Shown one piece after another: positions 33,052-40,887 of a stretch of 64,000 nt of DNA (positions are counted from its first letter, which is position 1; each line of letters begins with the position of its first letter). Below the pieces are notes generated by a model that was not told the DNA's origin, did no database searches, and saw only the letters and a program-made list of their open reading frames with translations. The DNA is from an uncultured Ruminiclostridium sp. (GTDB taxonomy: Bacteria > Bacillota > Clostridia > Oscillospirales > Ruminococcaceae). The stretch spans positions 23,578 to 87,577 of the forward strand of contig CAKSFR010000013.1 in the NCBI GenBank assembly GCA_934454635.1. The letters run 5' to 3'. The position numbers were made by a program, and so were the translations under genes.

Positions 33052-33542
33052 ATGAATAAGCAGGAAATATATACGACTTTCTCAAAAAAGAAGGAATAAC
33101 CCACGAAATTACCGAACACAAGGCTGTCTTTAATATGGCGGAGCTTTCCGAAATTGACATTCCATATCCCGAAGCTGACGCGAAAAACCTCTTTGTGCGC
33201 GACGATAAGAAGCGCAGCTATTATCTTATCACCGTAAAGGGCGACAAGCGCGTTGATTTAAAGGAATTTCGGCAGAAAAACGACACACGCGCGCTCAGTT
33301 TTGCATCAGAAAATGACCTTATGGACATACTAAAACTCACTCCCGGCTCGGTCACTCCCCTTGGAATCCTAAACGATGACGAACGCAAAGTCATATTCTA
33401 TCTGGACAAGGATTTTACCGAACCACCACAAATAATAGGAGTTCACCCAAACGAAAACACCGCAACCGTTTGGTTGAAAATTGATGATCTCATCAGCATT
33501 ATCAAAAATCACGGCAACGCCGTCAACATCACGGAAATATAA
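33052..33542 (+). pseudogene. YbaK/ProX-type prolyl-tRNA deacylase, frameshifted near its start
   Basis: The expected protein begins MNKQEIY, then DFLKKEGITHEITEHKAVFN, and continues through NLFVRDDKKRSYYLITVKGD, the family lysine block, to WLKIDDLISIIKNHGNAVNI. The ATG at 33052, after AAAGG, reads MNKQEIYTTFSKKKE and stops at 33099. Two extra bases in the ATATATA run at 33067-33073 shift the frame; deleting one TA unit restores the whole gene. From the shift onward the frame is intact to 33542. This could be a recent pseudogene, a slippage-controlled gene or a sequencing error. Internal starts (ATG at 33135) would remove the first 28 residues. Confidence 0.85.
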
Positions 33543-33544
33543 CG

Positions 33545-33572
33545 AAATCCCGCTTTTATAGGCGGGATTTTT
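33545..33572 (+). terminator. Terminator of the ybaK locus
   Basis: AAATCCCGC (33545-33553) pairs with GCGGGATTT (33562-33570), followed by TT. Confidence 0.8.
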
Positions 33573-33587
33573 GCTATCATAGGAAAG

Positions 33588-33727
33588 GAATGGGGGCGCG
33601 AAGCGCGCGCAGTGGCGAGCGAAGCGAGGAAATGCGCGCGCGGAGCGCAGCTGTGGTAAAGCAGAACGTAGCGACTGCGGCGTCAGCGAAAGTGAGGAAA
33701 AAATCGGGGAAATTGAAAGCCGCTGTG
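33588..33727 (+). repeat. Short-form intergenic element, copy F
   Basis: The core GGGGGCGCGAAGCGCGCGCA is partnered by TGCGCGCGCGGAGCGCA around GCGAGCGAAGCGAGG. The 3' module contains CGTAGCGACTGCGGCGTCAG and GGGGAAATTGAAAGCCGC. The last 19 bases of the module (33705-33723) form a perfect inverted repeat with 33740-33758, the module end of the oppositely oriented copy G. Confidence 0.75.
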
Positions 33728-33739
33728 CAGCTGCATTCG

Positions 33740-33940
33740 GCGGCTTTCAATTTCCCCGCAATATATCACACTCTGCAAAACGCCGCCAATCAGACGATAG
33801 TGCTTCTCCCCTAACCCGCGCACTTTCATCTATCGGCGGGGTGCGGCGCACGCGGGATTTTGCTTCGCAAAATCCTCGAGCGGCTTCGCCGCTCTGCCAC
33901 GTTTCGGCAAAGCCGAAACGCGGCGCGTGCGCCGCCCGCA
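33740..33940 (-). repeat. Cloverleaf intergenic element, copy G (minus orientation)
   Basis: Outer stem GCGGCGCACGCG (33843-33854) pairs with 33924-33935. The hairpins are 9 bp (33855-33863 with 33867-33875), 7 bp (33878-33884 with 33888-33894) and 13 positions with one A-C mismatch (33896-33908 with 33912-33924; position 33924 is shared with the outer stem). The minus-strand flank reads CACCCCGCCGATAG, as at the right flank of copy I. The minus-strand 3' module (GGCGGCGTTTTGCAGAG, then AAATTGAAAGCCGCC) ends at 33740. It begins directly after the radical SAM gene stop codon. Confidence 0.75.
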
Positions 33941-34801
33941 CTATCCCTCCCACACAGGCGTCATATCCAGCGTTTCGCAACCTTTCTCCTGTGTGAAGCC
34001 GTCGAAGTTAAGCTCCGCACAGAGATCGGTCACCTTGCGATATTCAAATGTTGTGATACGGCGGTTAAGCTCGGGAAATTCAGAAGCTCTGTAACACGGC
34101 GTGTATTGCCGCATAATGCTGAGAAGCGGACGATTCGGAAGTCCCGAAAGCCATTCTATCAGCTTCATGCTGTCTTTGTAACAGCCCGGCAGAACGAGAT
34201 GCCGCACAATTACTCCTTTTTTCATTATTCCGTCGGTTATTTCGGCTTTAGGCTGCTGTCTGAGCATTTCTTTAAGCGCGGCGGAAGCTTGCTCAAAATA
34301 ATCGGGCGCTGCTGAGTATTTCGCCGAAAGTTCACTGCTATAATACTTTAAATCAGGAAGATAAATGTCGATAAGCCCGTCAAGCCGTCGTATCGTTTCA
34401 GCTTTTTCATACCCGCCCGTGTTCATCACAACGGGTATTTTCAGACTGGGCTTCAGTTTTTCAAGCAGCGGTATAAGCCGATGAAGATACTGCGTCGGCG
34501 TAACGAGGTTTATATTATGCACATTCTTTTCCTGTAACGCAAGAATTTCCTCGGAAAGCTGCTCGTCGGTAATATCTCGTCCGAAATGCTCGTGACTTAC
34601 AGGATAATTCTGGCAGAACGGACATTTCAGCACACACCCGCTGAAAAAAATCGCTCCGCTTCCGTTTTTTCCCGTAATAACAGGCTCTTCGCCTCTGTGA
34701 ACCATTATTTTCGCAATGCGAAGCGTATCCCCGCAGCCGCAGAAACCGAATTTTTCCATTCTGTCTGCTTCGCATTCTCTCGGACAAATTTCACATTTCA
34801 T
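33941..34801 (-). CDS. Radical SAM protein, PflA/AmmeMemoRadiSam-like activase
   Basis: A 286-residue radical SAM enzyme. The cluster motif is GCVLKCPFCQNYPVS (CxxxCxxC), preceded by an extra N-terminal cysteine-rich segment (CEICPRECEADR, FGFCGCGDTL). SAM-binding blocks include IPVVMNTGGYEKAETI and LIDIYLPDLKYYSSE. Such proteins resemble pyruvate-formate-lyase activases but often have unknown targets; no glycyl-radical enzyme is nearby. The ATG at 34801 follows GAAAGGTC; the longer frame upstream would run into the preceding gene. It overlaps that gene by 11 bp. Confidence 0.88.
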   Translation of the reverse strand: MKCEICPRECEADRMEKFGFCGCGDTLRIAKIMVHRGEEPVITGKNGSGAIFFSGCVLKCPFCQNYPVSHEHFGRDITDEQLSEEILALQEKNVHNINLVTPTQYLHRLIPLLEKLKPSLKIPVVMNTGGYEKAETIRRLDGLIDIYLPDLKYYSSELSAKYSAAPDYFEQASAALKEMLRQQPKAEITDGIMKKGVIVRHLVLPGCYKDSMKLIEWLSGLPNRPLLSIMRQYTPCYRASEFPELNRRITTFEYRKVTDLCAELNFDGFTQEKGCETLDMTPVWEG

Positions 34802-36041
34802 TATATTGACCTTTCGTATCTTTTTTATCTGAGATCGCTCGCTCCGCTTCTCCGAACGCCAGAACAAGCCGTTCCTCATACGCGGGAATATCGCGGTATT
34901 GATTCGCTTCAAGCTCCGCAAGCGTATGACAGAGAGTGATAACTGAACTATACTGTTTAAGCTTAAGAATTTTTTCGTAAATGCTCCAGTAGTTCGTTAT
35001 CATGCGCTTTCTCATAAGATTTTTCATTTTTTCATTTTTGCAGAGCGCATGGTCAAAGCTGTATGCAAGCGCAGTTCCTCCGTAAAAAAATGTATAATTT
35101 TTTCTTATTTTAACAAGGTCAATGCCGTCAAGTTGGGGCATCCTCCAATCGGCAAGAGCCTGAGCCATTTTCACAAAAATATCGGTTATTTCGACCCCGT
35201 TCCCGTTATAGATAAGGTCAAGAAAATCGCTCGCTATCCTTGAATAATTTTCATTGCTTTCGCCGACCGTAAAAACTCTGTCGACACTGAAAAGCTCCTC
35301 GGCGGAAACTCCCCGACAGGCAACCGCATAAAGTTCAATGAGATTCTGCCGCTCGGTAAGGTCGGATATATCGGGATATGAGTCCTTTTTTCTTTTGAAC
35401 ACTTCGCTTGCATTTTCGGGAGAGATCGGTCTGTTATTAAGCTGTAAGTGCGCATTGAAACGACGAAAATTCACTTTATCCATAAGTTCTTTTTCCGAAA
35501 TTGCCTGCTTCATGTAAAAGCCGGTCACCGCAAGATGAACGGTATCTATATAATGCCTGCCCATTCCCGAATCGGGGTTAAAACTTTTCTTCGCGTTTTT
35601 TTCGGCAGCGCGCGAAAGCCGCGCGTTTACACGGCGAAAATCCGCGTTAGTATCTATAATATTAAGCCGCAGAAGTATAGGCTCGTTTACGGAAATTTCA
35701 TTTTTCTCACGGTGCAGAGGAATAAGCCGCACCGTCTTTCCGCGATACAGCAGATTTACCAGCAGCCCGAGCCGCGCGACGCCGACAGCGCCCTCATTCA
35801 CGCCGTCTATGTACTTTTTTATATAGCTTAAAAAAGGTTTATCCTGTATGAACAGCAATGTGAACAGATCCAGCTCAAGTTCCTGCACAGCGCTTATTGT
35901 ATCAGCGCCGAACAGAAAAGGTCTCATTTTTTCAAGAAATTCAACCGATTTTCCGTCTGAAATTATCCTGTTTACATTTATAAATCGCCTTGTTAAAGGC
36001 TTCGGAACAGCCGTCACGGTTATTTTTAACGTCTGTGCCAT
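34791..36041 (-). CDS. Conserved-looking protein of unknown function
   Basis: A 416-residue soluble protein that I do not recognise. It has no signal peptide or transmembrane helix. It is rich in helices with several basic patches (RLSRAAEKNAKKSFN, KNLMRKRMITNYWSIYEKIL), and includes DISDLTERQNLIELYAVACR and LDLIYNGNGVEITDIFVKMA. It lies in one transcription unit with rsmI (13 bp upstream) and the radical SAM gene (11-bp overlap), so co-expression with translation-related genes is expected. No motif supports an enzymatic assignment. Confidence 0.8.
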   Translation of the reverse strand: MAQTLKITVTAVPKPLTRRFINVNRIISDGKSVEFLEKMRPFLFGADTISAVQELELDLFTLLFIQDKPFLSYIKKYIDGVNEGAVGVARLGLLVNLLYRGKTVRLIPLHREKNEISVNEPILLRLNIIDTNADFRRVNARLSRAAEKNAKKSFNPDSGMGRHYIDTVHLAVTGFYMKQAISEKELMDKVNFRRFNAHLQLNNRPISPENASEVFKRKKDSYPDISDLTERQNLIELYAVACRGVSAEELFSVDRVFTVGESNENYSRIASDFLDLIYNGNGVEITDIFVKMAQALADWRMPQLDGIDLVKIRKNYTFFYGGTALAYSFDHALCKNEKMKNLMRKRMITNYWSIYEKILKLKQYSSVITLCHTLAELEANQYRDIPAYEERLVLAFGEAERAISDKKDTKGQYNEM

Positions 36042-36054
36042 TCCGATACCTCCT

Positions 36055-36885
36055 TTACTCGTTGACTAATTTATTATAAATTTCACTTTTAGTATATTTT
36101 GTTTGCTTTGCAGCTTCCTTACAAGCCTCCGAAAGCTTCATTCCTCCGTCGGCAAGCTTCTTAGCGTTTTCGCACACTTCTTCTAAAGTAAGACTTGTTT
36201 TTTCGGCAGGCTCTTCCTCAGCGCCCGCAACTATAAGCACATATTCACCTTTCGGCGTTTTATCGCGGTAATATTCCAGCATTTCCGAAATAGTTCCGCG
36301 TAAAATTTCTTCATGAATTTTCGTAAGCTCGCGGCAAAGCGATATTTTTCTGTCGCCGAGCTGTTCCAAAAGGTCCTGCAATGTGAACAGCAGCTTATGC
36401 GGCGCTTCGTAGAATATCAAAGTGCGGCGAAAATTTTTTATTTCGTCAAGGTGTGCCTGACGCTGTTTTTTTGTCACGCTCAGAAATCCCTCAAAGCTGA
36501 AACGCGACGTCGGCAGTCCCGAAACCGCAAGCGCGGACATTGCGGCGGTAGGGGAGGGAACGACCCTTATTTCAATGCCGCGTTCGGCGCAAAGACGAAC
36601 CAGATCTTCTCCCGGGTCGCTTATGCACGGCATTCCCGCGTCGGTAACGACCGCGCAGCTTTCGCCGTTCTCGATCCGCCCGAGTATGTACTCGCCGCGT
36701 TCGCGGATATTGTGTTCGTGATAGCTTATAAGCGGCTTCTGAATACCGAAGTGCGTCAGAAGCTTCAGCGTTACACGGGTATCCTCCGCCGCGATAAAGT
36801 CAACGCTGCTGAGCGTTTCTACCGCGCGCGGGCTGAAATCCGAAAGGTTTCCTATCGGAGTTCCCACAACATATAATAAAGACAT
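36055..36885 (-). CDS. rsmI: 16S rRNA 2'-O-methyltransferase RsmI
   Basis: A 276-residue tetrapyrrole-methylase-fold enzyme that methylates C1402 of 16S rRNA. It shows LLYVVGTPIGNLSDFSPRAV, DFIAAEDTRVTLKLLTHFGI, YHEHNIRERGEYILGRIENG, VTDAGMPCISDPGEDLVRLC and SALAVSGLPTSRFSFEGFLS. The ATG at 36885, after GAAAGGATAATAACC, matches the usual N-terminus; in-frame upstream ATGs lack ribosome sites. An AT-rich region with TTTTCAAC repeats lies upstream. Confidence 0.96.
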   Translation of the reverse strand: MSLLYVVGTPIGNLSDFSPRAVETLSSVDFIAAEDTRVTLKLLTHFGIQKPLISYHEHNIRERGEYILGRIENGESCAVVTDAGMPCISDPGEDLVRLCAERGIEIRVVPSPTAAMSALAVSGLPTSRFSFEGFLSVTKKQRQAHLDEIKNFRRTLIFYEAPHKLLFTLQDLLEQLGDRKISLCRELTKIHEEILRGTISEMLEYYRDKTPKGEYVLIVAGAEEEPAEKTSLTLEEVCENAKKLADGGMKLSEACKEAAKQTKYTKSEIYNKLVNE

Positions 36886-36949
36886 GGTTATTATCCTTTC
36901 AACGTTAATTTTGTTCATATCGCGGATTTTCATGTATGTTTAAACCGCA

Positions 36950-37445
36950 CTTTCACATACGAAAAAGGCTTAAACAAGCCCTTTTTTAACATTTTCAACC
37001 GAGTTTTCAACTGTTCATACGGCAAAAGCGGACTTTTTAAAGTACTTTTCCACACTTTCAACAATAAAACCTGTTGAAAACTATGTATATTACAGTTTGT
37101 AATTGGGAATCTGCCTTTTAAATTTACAAAATGTAAAATAAACAAGAGATTTTCTTTTTTGTCAATTCCCGCAAACCCTATTGTTTAAAACAAAAACCGA
37201 CATATAGAAAAACACCATAAAATGATGTGTTCTTTTGTTTATTTTTACCATACATGAATGTCCGGCTTTGTCGCATCAAAATGTGTAAAACATTTTTGAT
37301 ATTTAACCGCAAAAATGCTTTAAAAACGCCGATTTTTAACTGTTTCAACAGAGTTTTCAACATTTGCTGATTTTTTTGACCCAAAAAAAGTAATTTTTTC
37401 AACATTTTCAACGGGAAAACCTGAGGAAAACTATGTTTTCTCCGA
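36950..37445. other. AT-rich region with diverged duplicated TTTTCAAC blocks
   Basis: Two related stretches (about 36962-37095 and 37312-37440) share the order AAC-TTTTCAAC, GAGTTTTCAAC, an AAAGTA-TTTT block, then CAAC, AAAACCTG and GAAAACTATG. One canonical DnaA-box-like TTTTCCACA occurs near 37047; many TTTTCAAC words are one base from it. No gene is evident between them. This could be part of the replication origin, or a duplicated upstream region. Confidence 0.45.
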
Positions 37446-37504
37446 TTAGGTTACAGTAAAGTGACAATAATACAATAAGTAGAAAAAACATAGGAGGATT
37501 TGAC

Positions 37505-37750
37505 ATGAGAGGCGTAAACAAGATGGTTCTTGAGGTTAAATCAGACGGAAGATACTTCGACCGCGCACTTTTGTTCCTAAAACCGGAACAAATGAATACC
37601 CCGCAGCATGAGATAACAGACGGCGCTGACCGCTTACTTCGACAGCTTTCCGTAAAAAAGCCCGTACAGCGCGGAAAAACCGCAGCAGCCGCAGTTATCG
37701 GCTCTCTTGTCGGGGCAGGGGCGGCGTCACTGCTGTTTCTATTGCTTTGA
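37505..37750 (+). CDS. Small membrane protein antisense to the remB end
   Basis: An 81-residue protein preceded by a perfect AGGAGG seven bases before the ATG. The N-terminal part is soluble (MVLEVKSDGRYFDRALLFLK), and the C-terminus is a single helix (AAAAVIGSLVGAGAASLLFL). I recall similar short proteins near recF/dnaN in Clostridia, but no function is known. It is transcribed toward remB and the two reading frames overlap tail to tail by 56 bp. Confidence 0.8.
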   Translation: MRGVNKMVLEVKSDGRYFDRALLFLKPEQMNTPQHEITDGADRLLRQLSVKKPVQRGKTAAAAVIGSLVGAGAASLLFLLL

Positions 37751-37976
37751 AGCGCTTTTTTATCGTGTCCCCGCTGACATTGGTGACGTACACCGTGTCG
37801 GTACATACAACAAAGCATTTTGGCATATCCAGTGAAACATAATATACCATGCCCTTTTTCTGTACGGCGTTCAGGTAGTCTTTCATGTATCTGTCGACCG
37901 TTACTCGCTCGATGTCAAATATCCCAAGTATTTCCGAATCTTCGACCACAACGTCGCTTCCAAGATAAACAAACAT
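37695..37976 (-). CDS. remB: RemB/YaaB-like regulator (DUF370)
   Basis: A 93-residue protein that aligns with Bacillus YaaB/RemB, the gene following recF: MFVYLGSDVVVEDSEILGIF, KGMVYYVSLDMPKCFVV, YVTNVSGDTIKKRFKAI. In Bacillus the RemA/RemB proteins help activate extracellular-matrix genes. The C-terminus here is about ten residues longer than the Bacillus protein. It lies 8 bp after recF in the dnaA-dnaN-rlbA-recF-remB order. Confidence 0.88.
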   Translation of the reverse strand: MFVYLGSDVVVEDSEILGIFDIERVTVDRYMKDYLNAVQKKGMVYYVSLDMPKCFVVCTDTVYVTNVSGDTIKKRFKAIETAVTPPLPRQESR

Positions 37977-37984
37977 TTCTTCAC

Positions 37985-39115
37985 CTATATTCTCGAAAAA
38001 CTGCCTTTTTCAACATTCCAGACCGCTCCGTCGCTTACCTTGTCCATATCCGACATATTACAGGAAGTAATAAATGTCTGTAACTTGTCTATATGATTAA
38101 TTATGAAGCTGCGGCGATAAGCGTCAAGCTCGCTCAGAACGTCGTCAAGTATCATTACGGGCAGATCTCCGCTTTTTTCAAATATCATCTTCGCCTCGGC
38201 AAGCTTCAGCGCGATCGCAATGCTTCGCACCTGTCCTTGTGAAGCAAAATCACGGGCGTTCATATTGTCTATCGAGAAGAACAGATCGTCGCGGTGAACG
38301 CCGACGACCGTATATTTCATGCGCTGCTCGCGCTCGGCGGTTTCCTTTAAACGCTGCATATAAGTCGCGTACATAAGGTCGATATTATCAATTGTGTACG
38401 GAATGTCGCGCATTATTGTGCTGTCATATTTTACGGAAAGTTGTTCTCCATTTTGATTTAACAGACCGTAATAATGATTGGCATAATCCGAAAGGAATCC
38501 GAAATATTTCAGCCGTCCGCACATTACATTCACACCGAGGCGCGAAAGCGTTTCGTTCCAACTTTCGAGCATTGCCGAAAGTGAAGCCGAATCGTAAAAA
38601 TCAGATTTCATCAGCAGATTATTTTTCTGCTTTAAAGCCTTATTATATTCATAAAGCTTAGAATTATGAACACGATTTATCATATTCGATACAAAATCGA
38701 GATAATCGCGCCTTTTTTCGGGATTTCCCTTTACAATATATAAATCTTCAGGTATAAATGAAACATATCTTAACGCTCCGTATAATTCTTCAGCGCTATT
38801 CATTTCAAGGTCGTTGAAAGTGAGTTTAACCGAACCGTTTTTCTGAGTATAGAGAATACGGTTTTCGCGGCTGTTTCTGTCGAAAGAAAAATACAGCTCG
38901 GCAGATGTTTCGGCTTTTCCGTCCGAGCCGAACGGAACAAGCTCGGGCGGCTTTGCTAAACGAAAACTCTTTCCAAGACAAATGGAAACAGCCTCGCACA
39001 GATTTGTTTTTCCCTGAGCATTATTCCCGGTAAAAATATTTACCTTTGGATGGAAAACAAAATCCGCCGAGGCGATATTTCTGAAATTACGGATTGAAAG
39101 GCTTTTAAGAATCAT
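37985..39115 (-). CDS. recF: DNA replication and repair protein RecF
   Basis: A 376-residue SMC-like ATPase that loads RecA at gaps. Walker A is FTGNNAQGKTNLCEAV, the signature region is FASQGQVRSIAIALKLAEAK and Walker B is LPVMILDDVLSELDAYRR. It overlaps the end of rlbA by 4 bp. Confidence 0.97.
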   Translation of the reverse strand: MILKSLSIRNFRNIASADFVFHPKVNIFTGNNAQGKTNLCEAVSICLGKSFRLAKPPELVPFGSDGKAETSAELYFSFDRNSRENRILYTQKNGSVKLTFNDLEMNSAEELYGALRYVSFIPEDLYIVKGNPEKRRDYLDFVSNMINRVHNSKLYEYNKALKQKNNLLMKSDFYDSASLSAMLESWNETLSRLGVNVMCGRLKYFGFLSDYANHYYGLLNQNGEQLSVKYDSTIMRDIPYTIDNIDLMYATYMQRLKETAEREQRMKYTVVGVHRDDLFFSIDNMNARDFASQGQVRSIAIALKLAEAKMIFEKSGDLPVMILDDVLSELDAYRRSFIINHIDKLQTFITSCNMSDMDKVSDGAVWNVEKGSFSRI

Positions 39116-39339
39116 TCTTCAATTACGCAGACAAGCTCCTGCGTTTCCTCTTCAAAATGCACTGTTACAACGTCGTTATTGTACAGCTTTTTTCCGCGCA
39201 TTGTACAAACCTCGCCGTTTACCGTTACAATTCCGTCGCTTATCATCATTTTCGCCATGCCGCCTGTTTCAGCGACGTTCGCGAACTTCAAAAACTGTTC
39301 AAGCTTTATAAAAGGAGGTGCAACTTTAACTTTTTCCAT
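39112..39339 (-). CDS. rlbA: S4-domain RNA-binding protein RlbA/YaaA
   Basis: A 75-residue protein made of a single S4-like RNA-binding module: IKLEQFLKFANVAETGGMAK, then ISDGIVTVNGEVCTMRGKKL. This small gene sits between dnaN and recF in most Firmicutes. It starts 11 bp after dnaN, with AGGAGG-like AAAGGCG spacing. Confidence 0.93.
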   Translation of the reverse strand: MEKVKVAPPFIKLEQFLKFANVAETGGMAKMMISDGIVTVNGEVCTMRGKKLYNNDVVTVHFEEETQELVCVIEE

Positions 39340-39350
39340 AACTTTCGCCT

Positions 39351-40451
39351 TTACTTATTTCTTACGGGAAGAACTATTCCAACGTAGCTGTCATCTTTCA
39401 GCGGTTTAATGCGGATAGGGGAGAGCGGACCCGTAAAATCGAGCTTTACTTCGTCGCACTCGCTGTTGCGCAGAGAATCAATCATGTACTTCGCGTTAAA
39501 TGCAATCTCAATTTTCTGACCGCCGTACTGTATCGGGATAACGTCGCTCATCTTACCTAAAGCGGTCTTTATATCAATATAAAGCTTATCATTATCGAAA
39601 ACGCAAATTACAGGGCATTTATAGCGGTCGGTGTTGAGCAGAAGGGTTCTGTCGAGAGATTCGGCAAATTCACGCGCGTTTACAACCGCAGTCGAAGTCT
39701 CGGCAAAGTTCATAATACGATTATAATCGATAAAGTTGCCCTCGAGCAAGCGCGAAATTATCATATAATCGTCTTTTGAAACGCAGATCTGACTTCTGTC
39801 GATACAGATAGCGACCTTTTTTTCATTTTCCTCGTCGGAAAGCATACGCATAAGTTCGCCGAGAGTCTTACTCGGAACAACGAAATCAATGTCGTTATAT
39901 TCGACGTGCTCGACGCGCTTCGCCATTCTTACGCCGTCAACCGAAACAACGCTCAGGGTATTGTCCTCAATATGAAATTTACTTCCCATATGGACAGCCT
40001 TTATATCGGTAGTCGCAATAGCGTGGAAAGTCTGTCTTATCATGCTTTTGAGCATACTTTCGTCGATATAAAACGTTATATCGTTGCGCAGCTCGGGGAT
40101 ATTAGGATACTGGTCGCCGGAAACTCCCGATATATTATATACAACAGAGCCTGATTTAAGCGTAACCACCTCGCCCTCGGTTGAAATTTCAACCAGACCT
40201 GCGGGCATTTTTCTTATCATTTCGGCGAAAACCTTTGCGTTTACGACAATTTCGCCTTCTTCAATAGCTTCGGCGGGGCTTATTATACACTTTATTCCCA
40301 TTTCGAGGTCATAGCCCGTTACGGTAATCTTATTTTCCTTTAAATGTATAAGTACTCCCTCGAGAGCGGGAATAGACGAACGTGCAGAGCTTGCCTTTGA
40401 TGCGTTCATGAGTGCGTCTGAAAGAGTGCTTCGTTCAATGGTAAATTTCAT
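39351..40451 (-). CDS. dnaN: DNA polymerase III sliding clamp (beta subunit)
   Basis: A 366-residue beta clamp of three repeated domains. The start MKFTIERSTLSDALMNASKA and the blocks IPALEGVLIHLKENKITVTG, YDLEMGIKC and RMAKRVEHVEYNDIDFVVPS are typical. It ends with IRIKPLKDDSYVGIVLPVRN, which carries the clamp C-terminal P-V-R motif. AAAGAAAGGAAATTTC precedes the start. Confidence 0.97.
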   Translation of the reverse strand: MKFTIERSTLSDALMNASKASSARSSIPALEGVLIHLKENKITVTGYDLEMGIKCIISPAEAIEEGEIVVNAKVFAEMIRKMPAGLVEISTEGEVVTLKSGSVVYNISGVSGDQYPNIPELRNDITFYIDESMLKSMIRQTFHAIATTDIKAVHMGSKFHIEDNTLSVVSVDGVRMAKRVEHVEYNDIDFVVPSKTLGELMRMLSDEENEKKVAICIDRSQICVSKDDYMIISRLLEGNFIDYNRIMNFAETSTAVVNAREFAESLDRTLLLNTDRYKCPVICVFDNDKLYIDIKTALGKMSDVIPIQYGGQKIEIAFNAKYMIDSLRNSECDEVKLDFTGPLSPIRIKPLKDDSYVGIVLPVRNK

Positions 40452-40887
40452 GAAATTTCCTTTCTTTTTTACGTCGTTAATTTTCGCGAATAAAAAACAA
40501 ATTCATATCCATTAAAATAATATTATTTTAGTGTTTGTAGTAGAGACGGGAAATGTGTTGAAAAGTGAAGAGGGGCTTTTATACAAGCCATTTTCTTACG
40601 GGAAAAAATTGTGCAGAGGTGTTAATAAATGTGGAAAGAAAATTGACAAAAAAGGACATTCAACACGGCGGTTGAATAACGAGAGAATAAAGTTGAAAAA
40701 AACACGGAAAATAGTGCAGAATATTAACTACTCAGAGTATAATTTTTATCTTGACTTTACTCTGTGTAAATGAGTTTTTCCACATTATACAGCTTTTCAA
40801 CGTGGAAAAGCTGCGGAAAAAGAGAGTTTTGTCCTAAATTGTCCCCAAAAATAAAAATTTCAACAGTTTTCACGACAAAAGCGGACA
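40452..40887. other. dnaA-dnaN intergenic region, candidate replication origin
   Basis: 436 bp, AT-rich, without a convincing gene. It holds a DnaA-box-like TTTTCCACA (40776-40784), TGTGGAAAG (40630-40638, the reverse form) and CGTGGAAAA (40801-40809, the reverse of TTTTCCACG). TTTTCAAC words and an imperfect inverted repeat (GCTTTTCAACGTGGAAAAGC) are also present. Bacterial origins often lie beside dnaA. An 80-codon frame at 40531-40773 has no ribosome site and low-complexity composition. Confidence 0.6.

Noticed and set aside
37408..37818. 136-codon minus-strand frame across the remB end
   Set aside because: It is out of frame with remB, antisense to the well-supported 81-residue gene, and has no ribosome site.
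40531..40773. 80-codon plus-strand frame between dnaA and dnaN
   Set aside because: No ribosome site, Lys-rich low-complexity translation, and it lies in the candidate origin region.
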